64,000 nucleotides of DNA from Cylindrotheca closterium (Eukaryota > Bacillariophyta > Bacillariophyceae > Bacillariales > Bacillariaceae), in the NCBI GenBank assembly GCA_933822405.4, contig CAKOGP040002369.1:23303-87302 (forward strand). Direction: 5' to 3'. Below, one piece after another: positions 40,784 to 50,958 of the stretch. Position 1 is the stretch's first letter, and the number at the start of each line of letters is the position of its first letter. A model generated the notes under the pieces. It worked only from the letters and a program-made list of their open reading frames with translations, was not told where the DNA came from and did not search any database. The position numbers and the translations under genes were made by a program.

Positions 40784-43765
40784 TCATGGGTCTTTCTTCA
40801 TCATAAGCTGCTCTATCTCGGATGCTTGGCGAGCCTTGATTTCTTGCAATGCTCCGACCCTTCTTTTCAATTGGGCGAGCTCCGTGTCCTTTTCGAGGAT
40901 TTGGCTATCCTTTTCCTGCAGCTCATTATTCATTTGGAGGAGATGCTCGCGTAGTTCTTCATCTCCGGCAACACCCGCTTCGGGGTCGAATCTGCGCGAA
41001 TTTGCCGGCAGTGGGTCAGTACTGCTAGGTTCAGCACCAGCACCAGCATCCTTGACCCACAAGCCTACGGACGACTTTGGATGCATGGGAGTCAGTCCGC
41101 CGTGTTCTTGTTTGCGTTCGCTGCCATCCAGAGATTCATCGTCTGAATTGTTCTCATAGATAACAGGTGGTTTCCATGGTATGGACGGCATCTCATCTGC
41201 CATGGTTGTAGATTCCGTGTGGTTCAACGAGTATTGAAACGACGATGAGAGGCTTGGCTTCTGAGCGGTCGGTGAATTCACTCTAGCCTGCTGGTGAATT
41301 TGGCTGGTAGCAGCCGAGTAGTTGGCACGGCCTCGGTTTTGTTGCTGTTGGATGGTTTCCGATGGCATTACCATTTTTGGGACAAGGTAGATCATGAGGG
41401 CAACAATAATGTCCAAACTCAGCAAGTAGCTGGTAGCTATGGAACTCGTGTAAGCATCGTCGTCAAAGACCAGCGAGACAATAACCCGGAGCGCCAAAAA
41501 GATAAAGTGGGAGTAAATCATCATCCCCAAACTCTTGGATTCATTGAACTCGGCCTGAACATTCCTCGACTGGAATGCCAACACTGAGCACCACAAAATG
41601 AGAATACTCTCCCAAATTAGATAGATGATATTCCAATATGGGGAACTGGAACGACAGCCAAAGTGGGACGTAACAGTGGTTCGGTCATCTTCTAGTTTTC
41701 GAACTTCTGTAGCTTTGGAGGGATCTACTGCCGTCCACACGATCAAGTACAACGCCACAATCCCAGACAATACCAGCAGACTTGTATACAGCTGCTGTCT
41801 ATTGATTTGCACTCGACGCATCTTCTTCGAAGCCTTCATTAAATGGTTCAAGGCAGTCACTTTGATAATCAGTGGTACCAGCTCAAAAGTGTATCCCAGG
41901 CTCACCAGCCATACTCTCGTCATGCAGATGGTGTCGTCTGGCTCGATCCCATTCATAATGGCTCCAATCGCCACAAGAAATAGACCGAAGAGCATGACAA
42001 AGATGAACCGCACCTGAGAATACACAAAGACAGCTGCTTTGCGTTTCTTGAAGGAGACAGCTGAGCAAACAACGATATAGGCAAGGGTTATGAACCCAAG
42101 AATATATGCTGCAATCGTGACAGTCTGTGCGTAGTCTTCGCGAGAGCGAAAGACTTTGGGGTGATTCGGCGGCATTAAACTCTTGAGGTAGTCGGTATTG
42201 TTGGCCACCCAACTACAGACAGCCTCTCGTGCTGCATATCCATTTCTTCCATTGGCCACAAAGTGCCCCAACATTTCGTTGATTTCCAACTGATCCATGT
42301 TAAAATTCTGAATAAAGCTGTATGCTGGACTTTGGTCCACCAATGCGGCCTCCAATGTACTGTCTCGTAAGGATCTGGCAATGACCTTTTTTGTAACATG
42401 AGCCCCATTGTCACAGGATCCAACCTCGGTTCCTCGCCTCACCATAGGATCCGCACTGCATCTGTCGGCGACACTCAATCGCTCTTCCTTGCACTGCAGT
42501 GAAGCGGGAGGTAGATAGATTCTGGTAAATTCAAAATCGGTATTCCGGAATACTTCCACAACGGCATCCGGCTCAAACCAATGCATGATTACGTGCGATT
42601 TGGTGGCATTGGCGGCATTCCAAATTTGAATCATTTCCCCATAGCCGTATCCCCCATTGACATGATTGGGTCCACTCGACTTGAGTGCCATCTTCAACCA
42701 AAAGGCCTGTCCTTCCAAAAAGGTACTCCAGTCGCAGGGTGGTGCCACGGCATGACCTGTGCAGGTATCGTTCTGTGCGCCAGTGCATATGTTCTCAGCC
42801 GTGGCTCGAAAATGACCAATGTATCCTTCCCTTGAAAAGTATTTTCCCATGTCGGCTTCATTTGGATATCGATCCGCGATACCGTCCGGAACAGTGCAAT
42901 TGTTCAACGAAACCTCATGGCAGTAATCAGCCCAAGTGGTGGGTCGTTTGAAGATTTCGGCCAACAGTTGTCGGTTTTGCGATAGTCCGTGATAGGTGAC
43001 CGCAAAGGGATATTGTTGGGCTGTAAATTTTGGCAAAAACAAAGAATCCTTTCCAATTTGACCATTGCCATCCAAATAATCCAATTGTCCATCTTCGTAC
43101 TCCTTGTTCAGAATGTCTGCCTGACTGACCCAGGCATCCGGCAGGACATGAACACAATCTTCCTCGGTCTGCAGACAATCTCCATTCAATTCATTAGCCT
43201 TTCGCAATCCATCCCAGGAATATCCGACCGGAGAATACAACAACTTATTGTCAATGTTGTAAAAACTAGCGTCCTTGGTATCGCTCCCCAATCCAACCTT
43301 GACAGGGACATCCAATAATTCCATGAGGCTAATCTGCAAAATCCAGCTAAAGAATATGGCCACTTCCCAATTCTGATAATGCACTCTGACTTCTGGATAA
43401 TTCAACTGAGATGTCCGGCAATTGATGTCTTCAGCGGTAGTATCATCATCAGAATTGCACAGCCGAGTTTGTGGTGGTTCGTGATCATCGTTTTCCAACA
43501 CCATCATTCGTTTCAGACATCCTTCGGTGAATGGATTGCTGCACATGCCGGAAGGGAGGCACGTCGAGCCAGAGCGATAGAGGGCTTCACAATCACGATC
43601 CGATAGACAATTCGACTGTGCAGTTGCTACTGGGATCGCAGTGAGGATTTGCATCACTGCCACCACCATGAGGATGCATTTGTAGATGAATCCTTTACCA
43701 CGATGAGGAGGGATCATGGTGACCCTGCTTCGTCTCATCGCCCTCCAGGAGATGTCTTTGATCAA
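40784..43765 (-). CDS. Class C GPCR with OpuAC/ProX-like ectodomain, copy 1
   Basis: 993 residues; the likelier start is Met17 (43717), directly before a signal peptide. Order: Cys-rich module (about 52-84, CLSDRDC to MCSNPFTEGCL); OpuAC-like ectodomain (about 120-530) with VRVHYQNWEVAIFFSWIL, DAWVSQ, LPKFTA, MIQIWNAANATKSHV and the C-terminal NMDQLEINEMLGHF and AAREAVCSWVANN. The 7TM domain follows (about 545-800), with class C marks: TM3 Cys plus WLVSLGYTFE-x-PLIIK, the loop 2 Cys, and AFQSRNVQAEFNESKSLGMM. The tail is Ser/Pro-rich with a coiled coil (about 930-990). N-glycosylation sites (NCT, NDT) support an extracellular ectodomain. It is probably a G-protein-coupled chemoreceptor. Confidence 0.85.
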   Translation of the reverse strand: MIKDISWRAMRRSRVTMIPPHRGKGFIYKCILMVVAVMQILTAIPVATAQSNCLSDRDCEALYRSGSTCLPSGMCSNPFTEGCLKRMMVLENDDHEPPQTRLCNSDDDTTAEDINCRTSQLNYPEVRVHYQNWEVAIFFSWILQISLMELLDVPVKVGLGSDTKDASFYNIDNKLLYSPVGYSWDGLRKANELNGDCLQTEEDCVHVLPDAWVSQADILNKEYEDGQLDYLDGNGQIGKDSLFLPKFTAQQYPFAVTYHGLSQNRQLLAEIFKRPTTWADYCHEVSLNNCTVPDGIADRYPNEADMGKYFSREGYIGHFRATAENICTGAQNDTCTGHAVAPPCDWSTFLEGQAFWLKMALKSSGPNHVNGGYGYGEMIQIWNAANATKSHVIMHWFEPDAVVEVFRNTDFEFTRIYLPPASLQCKEERLSVADRCSADPMVRRGTEVGSCDNGAHVTKKVIARSLRDSTLEAALVDQSPAYSFIQNFNMDQLEINEMLGHFVANGRNGYAAREAVCSWVANNTDYLKSLMPPNHPKVFRSREDYAQTVTIAAYILGFITLAYIVVCSAVSFKKRKAAVFVYSQVRFIFVMLFGLFLVAIGAIMNGIEPDDTICMTRVWLVSLGYTFELVPLIIKVTALNHLMKASKKMRRVQINRQQLYTSLLVLSGIVALYLIVWTAVDPSKATEVRKLEDDRTTVTSHFGCRSSSPYWNIIYLIWESILILWCSVLAFQSRNVQAEFNESKSLGMMIYSHFIFLALRVIVSLVFDDDAYTSSIATSYLLSLDIIVALMIYLVPKMVMPSETIQQQQNRGRANYSAATSQIHQQARVNSPTAQKPSLSSSFQYSLNHTESTTMADEMPSIPWKPPVIYENNSDDESLDGSERKQEHGGLTPMHPKSSVGLWVKDAGAGAEPSSTDPLPANSRRFDPEAGVAGDEELREHLLQMNNELQEKDSQILEKDTELAQLKRRVGALQEIKARQASEIEQLMMKKDP

Positions 43766-44630
43766 TGTACAGTACTGTATTTGGCTTGTACTTCAATCTA
43801 TACTGGTTCCGAAAGTTCAAAGTTACGTTACAGGGTGCTGCTTTTTCTTTGGTATTGGTGAAACACGGCTTCCGCAGTATTCTCTTGTTTGTGGTGAAGG
43901 TTGGGTCTTTTCCTACTCCAATAGCAAGGGCGAAGAACTCGGCGATAGCGCAATATCATATTTTATATAATGCAATTGTAGAATTCAAAAAACCTGCATA
44001 TTCCACGAGCTTCTAAGAACAGAGCATGACCGTAAGTGCCGAGACCATTTGGACCTTCTGTGGTCTTTCAACAAACTATATATATTATATGTAAAATATC
44101 CCTAATAAGTGTGGCGAATTCATAATCCTTTTCTGTTTACACTTCATTTTTAATGATCACAGGAGGTCGTTTCTGTCGTAAGTATGTTTATTTTATACCG
44201 AGTTATTGTACCGAGTTCGAAACTAAAGACTAACCTAGTTGCATTTCTTTTCAAGAAAAATGCGAAATTCAAAATATCATCACACCAGAAACTAGAGAGG
44301 CGACACGTTGCTTCAAAGAAAGGACAAGTCTCTGCCTTTGTTTCGGTCATTCACCACTCTTCCATTGTTATCGGCATCATCCTTTCAGCTTAGATTCAGT
44401 CCAACCGCAAAATTAGCCAACTTGTCCACACGACCATACGTTTCAGAATAGCATCCTCTTCTGCCAATCATCTTGGTGCACAACGAATCGCTCAGGTTCA
44501 CAAATTACTCAACGGTTTGGAGACTGGTGATCCCAATTCGTTTGAAGATGACATTCATCCAGACCGATATATTCAACAAAATCCTCAAACTGACAAGCAA
44601 GTGATTAATGTCTTAATGTTGCTTGTTGCT
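43766..44630. other. Receptor 1-2 spacer
   Basis: 865 bp containing the copy 1 promoter. From about 44420 to 44600 the plus strand has a coding-like stretch (described separately). No other gene is seen. Confidence 0.4.
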
Positions 44631-44640
44631 TCATGTATTC
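44420..44640 (+). pseudogene. Possible SnoaL/NTF2-like fragment
   Basis: Plus-strand translation contains IAQVHKLLNGLETGDP, then IHPDRYIQQNPQTDK, a pattern like SnoaL-like polyketide cyclase family N-termini (a gap, then YIQHNP). It lacks the rest of the domain and is overlapped by the 3' end of receptor copy 2. This is a weak call; a chance match is possible. Confidence 0.25.
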
Positions 44641-47552
44641 ATAACAGACAGCCTTTGTATTTCTTCTTCTTGAGCCGTTTGAGTGTCCTGCAAGAACAGT
44701 ATCATTTGTTGAAGATCTTCGTTCTCTTCGTCTTTTCGAACCAATGATTTCTTTAGTTGCCAAATTTGTTGCTTGAGCGCAGCCATTGCTTGACCATTGT
44801 CTGTTGCTGGTGTGGGCTTGTGATTGTTGACCTGCTGCTTGCGTTGTTGGGTGGCAACAATCGGAGAGCCACCATTAGATGTATTCAAAGACTCAGTGCT
44901 GCCACCAGTCGCCCAGTGACTCACGGAAGATCTCGGGTGCATTTGATTCAAGGCAGCCTGTTTTCCATGGAGACCATTGCCGCCCGATGGAGACTTTGGG
45001 TTTGCCTTACTTTCTTCCCCGCCAGCAGCATGTGATTCTGTCTCCTCTGCTCCAGACAACATTGAAATGCGATCCATTCCCGAGAAAGAAGACATAGAAG
45101 CAGTTGCCCCAGAAGTGAATCTTTGAGGCTTCTCGGTGATCGGTACTAGAGGCATATTTGTGCCAACAACAGCTTGAAAAGAACCGCTGAAGGAAAGGCG
45201 CGAGCGGCTTCCAAGCTCTTGTATGGAGCAGCCACTTGACACCATCTTTGGTACAAGATATATCGTAATGGCTGCGATGATATCGACACTCAGTAGAACA
45301 CTGGTGGCGAGTGATCTTGTGTGGTCCTCACCTTCAAACACGACGGATACCATCACGCGAATCATCAAAAAGACAAAGTGCGAGTAGCTCATCATTCCCA
45401 GGCTCGTGGATTCGTTGAATTCACCTTCGATGTGGCGAGTCTGAAATGCGACAGCCGATGCCCACAAAACCAGCATACCCTCCCACACAATGTATGCAGT
45501 ATGCCAGTATTGAGACTCGGAACGACAGCCAAAATGTGACGTGACAGTAATCGAATCCGGTTCTTGCGTCCAGATTTCGGTAGACTTGGGAGGGTCCACC
45601 GCCATCCAGATGATCAAGTAGAATCCAAGAAGCAAAGACAGTATCATCACACTCGTGTACAGTTGACTGGGATTGATTTTCACCCGACGCCTTTGTTGCG
45701 ACGCCTTCATTGAGCCATTCAATGCCGTTACCTTGACAATCAGCGCCACCAACTGGAAGGTGTACCCCAAGCTGACTAGCCCTATTCGCGAACAGCATAT
45801 CACGTCGTCTGGTTCCATTCCATGCAAGATCGCTCCTACTGCAACCAGCAATAAGCCAAAGAGTATCACGAAAACAAACTGAGCTTGTGCATACACAAAC
45901 ACGGCTGTTTTCCGTTTTCGGAAGGTGATCGTAGTGGAAAGGAGTATGTACACCAGGGCGACGAAGCCTAAAGAATAAGCAAGAATCGTCGCAATCTCTT
46001 CATGCTCATCACGAGACTGAAAAACCTTTGGGTGATTCGGCGGCATCAGACGTTGGAGGTATTCGGTGTTGTTTGCTATCCAGGTACAAACTGCTTCTCG
46101 TGCAGCATACCCTGTTCTGCCCCCGGCCCCGTAGTGGCTCAGCATTTCGTTGATGTGTAGTTGATCAATATTGAAATTTTGAATGAAGGAATATGCTGGA
46201 CTTTGTTCAGCGGGAGGCAATGCCAGTGTGGAGTCCCTAAGTGATATCGCAATTGCCTTCTTTGTAATATGAGCTGAGTTGTCGCATGCGCCCGCCATCG
46301 TTCCTCGTCGGACAACTGGATCCTCGCTGCATCTTTCTTCAGTCGTCGGCCGAGCTGCTTCGCACTGAAGAGATGGAGTTGGTAAGTAAACCTTTGTAAA
46401 TTCTGCGCCCGTATTGCGATAGACTTCGACCACTGTGTCAGGTTCAGCCCATTGCATCATCACATCTGACTGTGTAGCATTGGCTGCATTCCATATCTGA
46501 ATCATTTCAGAATACGTGTAGCCCCCATTCACATAGCTTGGTCCGCTTGATTTGAGGGCAAGATCGAGCCAGTAAGTCTGTGTCTCGATGAAGGTGCTCC
46601 AGGTACACGGTGGAGCCACTACGTGGCCAGTGCAAGTATTGTTGTTGACTACACCAGTACAGTTATTTTCAGCAGTGGCTCGAAAATGTCCAATGTATCC
46701 GCTAGCAAAGTATTTACCCGCATCGTCTTGGTTTGGATACATCTCCGCTACACCGTCCGGAACAGTACAGTTGTTTGGCGAAACCTCATTGCAGTAATCT
46801 CCCCACGCTGTCGGCCGCTTGAATATTTCAGCAACCCGATGATGGTTTTGTGATAATCCCAAGTGGGTGACAGTGAAGGGATATCGCACTGCAGTATATT
46901 TCGGAACCCACCACGATAGTTTCTCAACTTGTCCATTGCCATCAGAATTGTCCAACTGGCCATCGGCGTATTCCTTCGCCATGACATCAACCTGAGACGC
47001 CCAGACATCAGTGATAAGATTGACACAGTCCTCGTCAGTGAGGAGACAATTTCCACCGAGTTCATTTGCCTTTCGAATGCCGTCCCAAGAATAGCTTGTG
47101 GACGAAAATGGCAGATTATTTTCAATATGGTAAAAACTTGATTCTTGTGTGTCCCTCCCTACTCCAATTGTGACAGGAACATCCAGAAACTCCATCAGAG
47201 ATATCTGTATGATCCAACTAAAGAATATAGCAGCTTCCCAATCCTGGTTGTGAATTCGGATCTCTGGGTAGTTCAAAGGTGACGTTCGGCAATTGCGCTC
47301 TTCAGCAGTATCATCATCTGAATTGCACAACCGTATTCGTTGGTCTTCCGATTGTGGCTTCATACTTTTTAAGCATCCGTCAATGAATGGGTTACTGCAT
47401 TGTCCAGAGGCAAGACAAGTCGAGCCTTGTCGATAAAGGGCAGCACAATCAATATCTGAAACACATTCTCTTTGGGCATTCGCCTTGTGTGACAGGAAGT
47501 GTATTATCATGAAGATGAGAAATGGTGGAATTATACAACGATTTGGATTCAT
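44631..47552 (-). CDS. Class C GPCR with OpuAC/ProX-like ectodomain, copy 2
   Basis: 973 residues with the same order as copy 1. The signal peptide (FLIFMIIHFLSHKANAQ) is followed by CVSDIDC to GQCSNPFIDGCL. The OpuAC-like ectodomain has the best family match here: IRIHNQDWEAAIFFSWII, ITDVWASQ, WWVPKYTA (bacterial consensus VPKYVA), MIQIWNAANATQSDVMMQW and NIDQLHINEMLSHY. The 7TM region keeps the TM3 Cys with LVSLGYTFQLVALIVK, the loop 2 Cys (HFGCRSESQYW) and AFQTRHIEGEFNESTSLGMM. A coiled coil (ALKQQIWQLKKSLVRKDEE) ends the protein. It is a tandem paralogue 865 bp from copy 1, with its own promoter region. Confidence 0.85.
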   Translation of the reverse strand: MNPNRCIIPPFLIFMIIHFLSHKANAQRECVSDIDCAALYRQGSTCLASGQCSNPFIDGCLKSMKPQSEDQRIRLCNSDDDTAEERNCRTSPLNYPEIRIHNQDWEAAIFFSWIIQISLMEFLDVPVTIGVGRDTQESSFYHIENNLPFSSTSYSWDGIRKANELGGNCLLTDEDCVNLITDVWASQVDVMAKEYADGQLDNSDGNGQVEKLSWWVPKYTAVRYPFTVTHLGLSQNHHRVAEIFKRPTAWGDYCNEVSPNNCTVPDGVAEMYPNQDDAGKYFASGYIGHFRATAENNCTGVVNNNTCTGHVVAPPCTWSTFIETQTYWLDLALKSSGPSYVNGGYTYSEMIQIWNAANATQSDVMMQWAEPDTVVEVYRNTGAEFTKVYLPTPSLQCEAARPTTEERCSEDPVVRRGTMAGACDNSAHITKKAIAISLRDSTLALPPAEQSPAYSFIQNFNIDQLHINEMLSHYGAGGRTGYAAREAVCTWIANNTEYLQRLMPPNHPKVFQSRDEHEEIATILAYSLGFVALVYILLSTTITFRKRKTAVFVYAQAQFVFVILFGLLLVAVGAILHGMEPDDVICCSRIGLVSLGYTFQLVALIVKVTALNGSMKASQQRRRVKINPSQLYTSVMILSLLLGFYLIIWMAVDPPKSTEIWTQEPDSITVTSHFGCRSESQYWHTAYIVWEGMLVLWASAVAFQTRHIEGEFNESTSLGMMSYSHFVFLMIRVMVSVVFEGEDHTRSLATSVLLSVDIIAAITIYLVPKMVSSGCSIQELGSRSRLSFSGSFQAVVGTNMPLVPITEKPQRFTSGATASMSSFSGMDRISMLSGAEETESHAAGGEESKANPKSPSGGNGLHGKQAALNQMHPRSSVSHWATGGSTESLNTSNGGSPIVATQQRKQQVNNHKPTPATDNGQAMAALKQQIWQLKKSLVRKDEENEDLQQMILFLQDTQTAQEEEIQRLSVMNT

Positions 47553-48060
47553 CGTTGTTCTTGAGTCCTCGTTTTTGGTCCCTTGTTCACAGCAAATGAA
47601 AGCGATGTCCCTTCAATTCACGTCTTTCCCTTGCTGCTATTGGCACGGGTGCTTGTTCTGATAGTCACAAGAAACAACTACCGCTACGATTATTAATACT
47701 ATCTGGTCACTTCAAAGTTCAAAAATCGAGAGGTTCGACACCAGTACGATACTTGTATATCGAGTACCGGTAGGTTCTTTTCTTCCGCGAGCATAACACA
47801 CCCAATCAATATTAGAAACCTAATGGTCGCATTTTCGAGATTATGACCGTAATAAGGCCAGACGCGATTTGATTTAGCGCACAGTCACATTTCCATATCG
47901 ACATGTGACATTCCCTCGATCATTTTCCCGTTTGATCCACCGCATGATCATTTGACTTCCGGTAGTCTACTGCTTCTTTGATCTTTCCAATAGTACTAGA
48001 GGACGACAGCCTGAAATTTATGAAATTTCAATAACAATACATATCATAAACTGTTTATTA
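47553..48060. other. Receptor 2-3 spacer
   Basis: 508 bp, with TACCGGTA at 47765-47772, 213 bp upstream of the copy 2 ATG. No gene is seen. Confidence 0.4.
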
Positions 48061-50958
48061 TCATTGACCTTCCATCGTTTCACTATTGTCAGGGTTTTCA
48101 AGCTTGTCTTCGCCCCCAACGGCTTCCACTAGCCTTTCACTATTGTTAGGCTTTTCAAGCTTGTCGTTGCCCCCAACGGCTTCGACAAGCTTCCCAATCT
48201 TCGACTCTTGTCGGTCTCGAGTCTTTTGTACTTTATCAAGGGCCTCTTTCAGTTCTTTGAGCTCTTTGTCCTTCATGACAAGCTTCTCCTTCAGCTCTTC
48301 ATTGTCAACGTCAGTTTTGAATGTCACTCTCCGTGGTCCAATTGGCACAGATTTGGAAATTGCCCTTGGCGCATCGCGGGCCTTGGTCCAATACGGACTC
48401 GTATCATTCGCATGGTTGCCTTCGTCGGAATCTCCCTTCGAAGAGGACGTCGATTTTTCAAAGTCATCGTCATCTGATTGTTCTTCGATACCTGACATCT
48501 TTTCTATACCTGACATTGAAGATCGGCTCCTCTTGGCTTCTTGTTCCAAATCTCTAGTCGCACTAGATAGGTGTGTACTGGTTCGTCGCCTCTGCACTTC
48601 TCGGATCGTATCAGGCGGCATTACCATCTTTGGTAGTAGATAGATAGTAACTGCTATGGTGAGGTCCAAACTCAAGAGATAGCTGTGGGCCAGTGAATTT
48701 GTGTAGACGTCGTTTTCGAATATCACAGACACAATGATTCGTAGTATGGTAAAAACAAAGTGAGAGTAAACCATCATTCCCAAACTCTTGGACTCGTTGA
48801 ACTCTTGCTTTGCATTGCGTGATTGAAAGGCCAGCGCAGAACACCACAAAATTAGAACACCTTCCCACAAAGTATAGGCTGTCCCCCAATACTCAGACTC
48901 GGAACGACAACCCCAGTGTGAGGAAATAGTAATCGAATCCTCTTCCAATCTTCGAACTTCTGTAGCCTTTGCCGGGTCTACGACAGTCCATACTAGCAAA
49001 TAAATCGCCACAATTCCAGATAAGACAAGAACAGTGGAATAGAGGTGCATCATATTGATGTTCACTCTGCGCATTCTCCGTGATGCGCTCATCAAACGAT
49101 TCAGAGCCGTCACTTTGATAATCAAAGGTACGAGCTCAAAGGTGTAACCCAAGCTCACGAGCCACACTCGCGCCATGCAAATTGTATCATTCGGTTCGAT
49201 TGCATGCAAGATGGAGCCAATGGCTACCAAGGTGAGTCCAAAGAGGACCACGAAAATGAATTGGACTTGTGAGTATACAAATACTGCAGCCTTTCGTTTC
49301 TTGACCGTGATTGCCGTCGAAATCAAAATGTACACCAACGCAAGTGTCGCCACAATGTATGCCACCACAGACACCGTCTCACTGTAATCATCCCTAGACT
49401 GAAAGGCTCTTGGGTGATTGGGCGGAATGAAACTCTCGAGATAGTCGGTATTGTTGGCAATCCATCCACAAACCGCTTCTCTGGCGGCATATCCAGTTCC
49501 ACCATGGTTCACAAAATGCTGCAAAATGGTCGAGACCTCCAACTCGTCAATGGCAAAATTTCGAATAAAGCTGTAGGCTGGACTTTCGTCTTCTGGGGAT
49601 TGCTCCAATGTAGAGTCTCTCAGGGAAATAGCAATTGCCTTTTTGGTCACGTGCGGTTGGTTATCGCACGAGCCTTCTTTCGGTCCCAACCTCTTGATGG
49701 GGTTCGCGTCGCATTTGTCTTCTGGGAGCGCCCTTGCTTCCAAGCACTGAATCGATGGACTTGGCAAATGGACCTTAGTAAAGGCAGCATCCGTATTTCG
49801 AAACATTTCCAAAATAGAATCTGGTTCGTACCACCACATAATCACATCGGATTTTGTGGCATTGGCGGCATTCCAGATTTGGATCATTTCGGAATAGGTA
49901 TAGGCACGATTAACCAAGTTCCCACTGGACATCAATGCAATGTTGTTCCAATACGCCTGTGATTCTACAAAGGTACTCCAGGTGCAAGGTGCCCCAGTAA
50001 TGTGACCGGTGCAGGTGTTGTTATTGGCTACACAGTCGTTTTCTTCCGTGGCTCGAAAGTGCCCAATATATCCGCTAGCAAAGTACTTTGACATGTCTTC
50101 TTCCGCAGGATAAAATGCAGCGAATTCATCGGGTGTGGTGCAGTTGTTGAGGGAAACTTCATGGCAGTAGTCCGCCCAAGTGGTGGGTCTTTTGAACACC
50201 TCTGCTAATCGATGGCGATCTTGTGACAACCCCATGTGAGTGATAGCGAATGGATGTCGAGCCGCCGTAAAGTTGGGAATCCACCAACCAACCTTTCCAA
50301 CCTGTCCATTCCCACCCAAATAATCCAACTGACCGTTGTCGTATTCTTCTTGATATTTTTTCTGTTGGCCCAACCAGACATCAGGAATGACATGGGCACA
50401 ATCTTCATCCGTCAATAAACAGTTGCCTCCCAATTCGTTTGCCTTTTGTAGAGCATCCCAAGCGTAACTCGTTTTGGAATACGGAACATCATTTTCAATA
50501 TGATAAAAGCTGGACTTTATTGTATCATCCCCCAATCCCACAGTGACAGGCACGTCCAACAATTCCATGAGGCTCACTTGAAGGATCCAGCTGAAGAATA
50601 TTGCCACAACCCAGTCCTGATTGTGGACTCGGATCTCTGGATAATTAAAGGGTGAAAGTCGGCAATGGCTTGCATCTGCGTCGTCCGAGTTGCAGTGTCG
50701 TTTCTGATGATTTTTTGCCGAGTTCATTTTTTTCAGACATCCATCCATAAAGGGATTGCTGCACTGACCAGTGAGCAAACAGGTCGATCCTTCGCCATAG
50801 AATTCTATACATTCAGTGTCAGTCCAGCATTCTGCGGGTACTGCGGTCACCACACACGGTAATATTCCAAGCAGCAGTGTGATTGATTTTACTATTGACA
50901 TTTTCATTGACCTTGACCTTGACCTTATTGCTGGTGTTCTAGAATGTCCACGCGTCAT
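48061..50958 (-). CDS. Class C GPCR with OpuAC/ProX-like ectodomain, copy 3
   Basis: 965 residues; Met18 (50907, MKMSIVKSITLLLGILP) is the likelier start, since it begins the signal peptide. The layout matches the other copies: CWTDTEC to GQCSNPFMDGCL, IRVHNQDWVVAIFFSWIL, IPDVWLGQ, WWIPNFTA, MIQIWNAANATKSDVIMWWYEPD, AIDELEVSTILQHF and ARVWLVSLGYTFELVPLIIK. The tail has a coiled coil (LKEKLVMKDKELKELKEAL) followed by two copies of a motif LVEAVGG-x-DKLE-x-P-x-NSE, a very recent internal duplication. The ectodomain has several N-glycosylation sites. Same inferred role as copies 1 and 2. Confidence 0.85.
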   Translation of the reverse strand: MTRGHSRTPAIRSRSRSMKMSIVKSITLLLGILPCVVTAVPAECWTDTECIEFYGEGSTCLLTGQCSNPFMDGCLKKMNSAKNHQKRHCNSDDADASHCRLSPFNYPEIRVHNQDWVVAIFFSWILQVSLMELLDVPVTVGLGDDTIKSSFYHIENDVPYSKTSYAWDALQKANELGGNCLLTDEDCAHVIPDVWLGQQKKYQEEYDNGQLDYLGGNGQVGKVGWWIPNFTAARHPFAITHMGLSQDRHRLAEVFKRPTTWADYCHEVSLNNCTTPDEFAAFYPAEEDMSKYFASGYIGHFRATEENDCVANNNTCTGHITGAPCTWSTFVESQAYWNNIALMSSGNLVNRAYTYSEMIQIWNAANATKSDVIMWWYEPDSILEMFRNTDAAFTKVHLPSPSIQCLEARALPEDKCDANPIKRLGPKEGSCDNQPHVTKKAIAISLRDSTLEQSPEDESPAYSFIRNFAIDELEVSTILQHFVNHGGTGYAAREAVCGWIANNTDYLESFIPPNHPRAFQSRDDYSETVSVVAYIVATLALVYILISTAITVKKRKAAVFVYSQVQFIFVVLFGLTLVAIGSILHAIEPNDTICMARVWLVSLGYTFELVPLIIKVTALNRLMSASRRMRRVNINMMHLYSTVLVLSGIVAIYLLVWTVVDPAKATEVRRLEEDSITISSHWGCRSESEYWGTAYTLWEGVLILWCSALAFQSRNAKQEFNESKSLGMMVYSHFVFTILRIIVSVIFENDVYTNSLAHSYLLSLDLTIAVTIYLLPKMVMPPDTIREVQRRRTSTHLSSATRDLEQEAKRSRSSMSGIEKMSGIEEQSDDDDFEKSTSSSKGDSDEGNHANDTSPYWTKARDAPRAISKSVPIGPRRVTFKTDVDNEELKEKLVMKDKELKELKEALDKVQKTRDRQESKIGKLVEAVGGNDKLEKPNNSERLVEAVGGEDKLENPDNSETMEGQ

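Noticed and set aside
47641..47760. Possible tRNA B-box (GGTTCGAC) near 47733
   Set aside because: No A-box or foldable cloverleaf could be drawn around it; similar GGTTCGA words at 35754 and 37919 also lack tRNA context.
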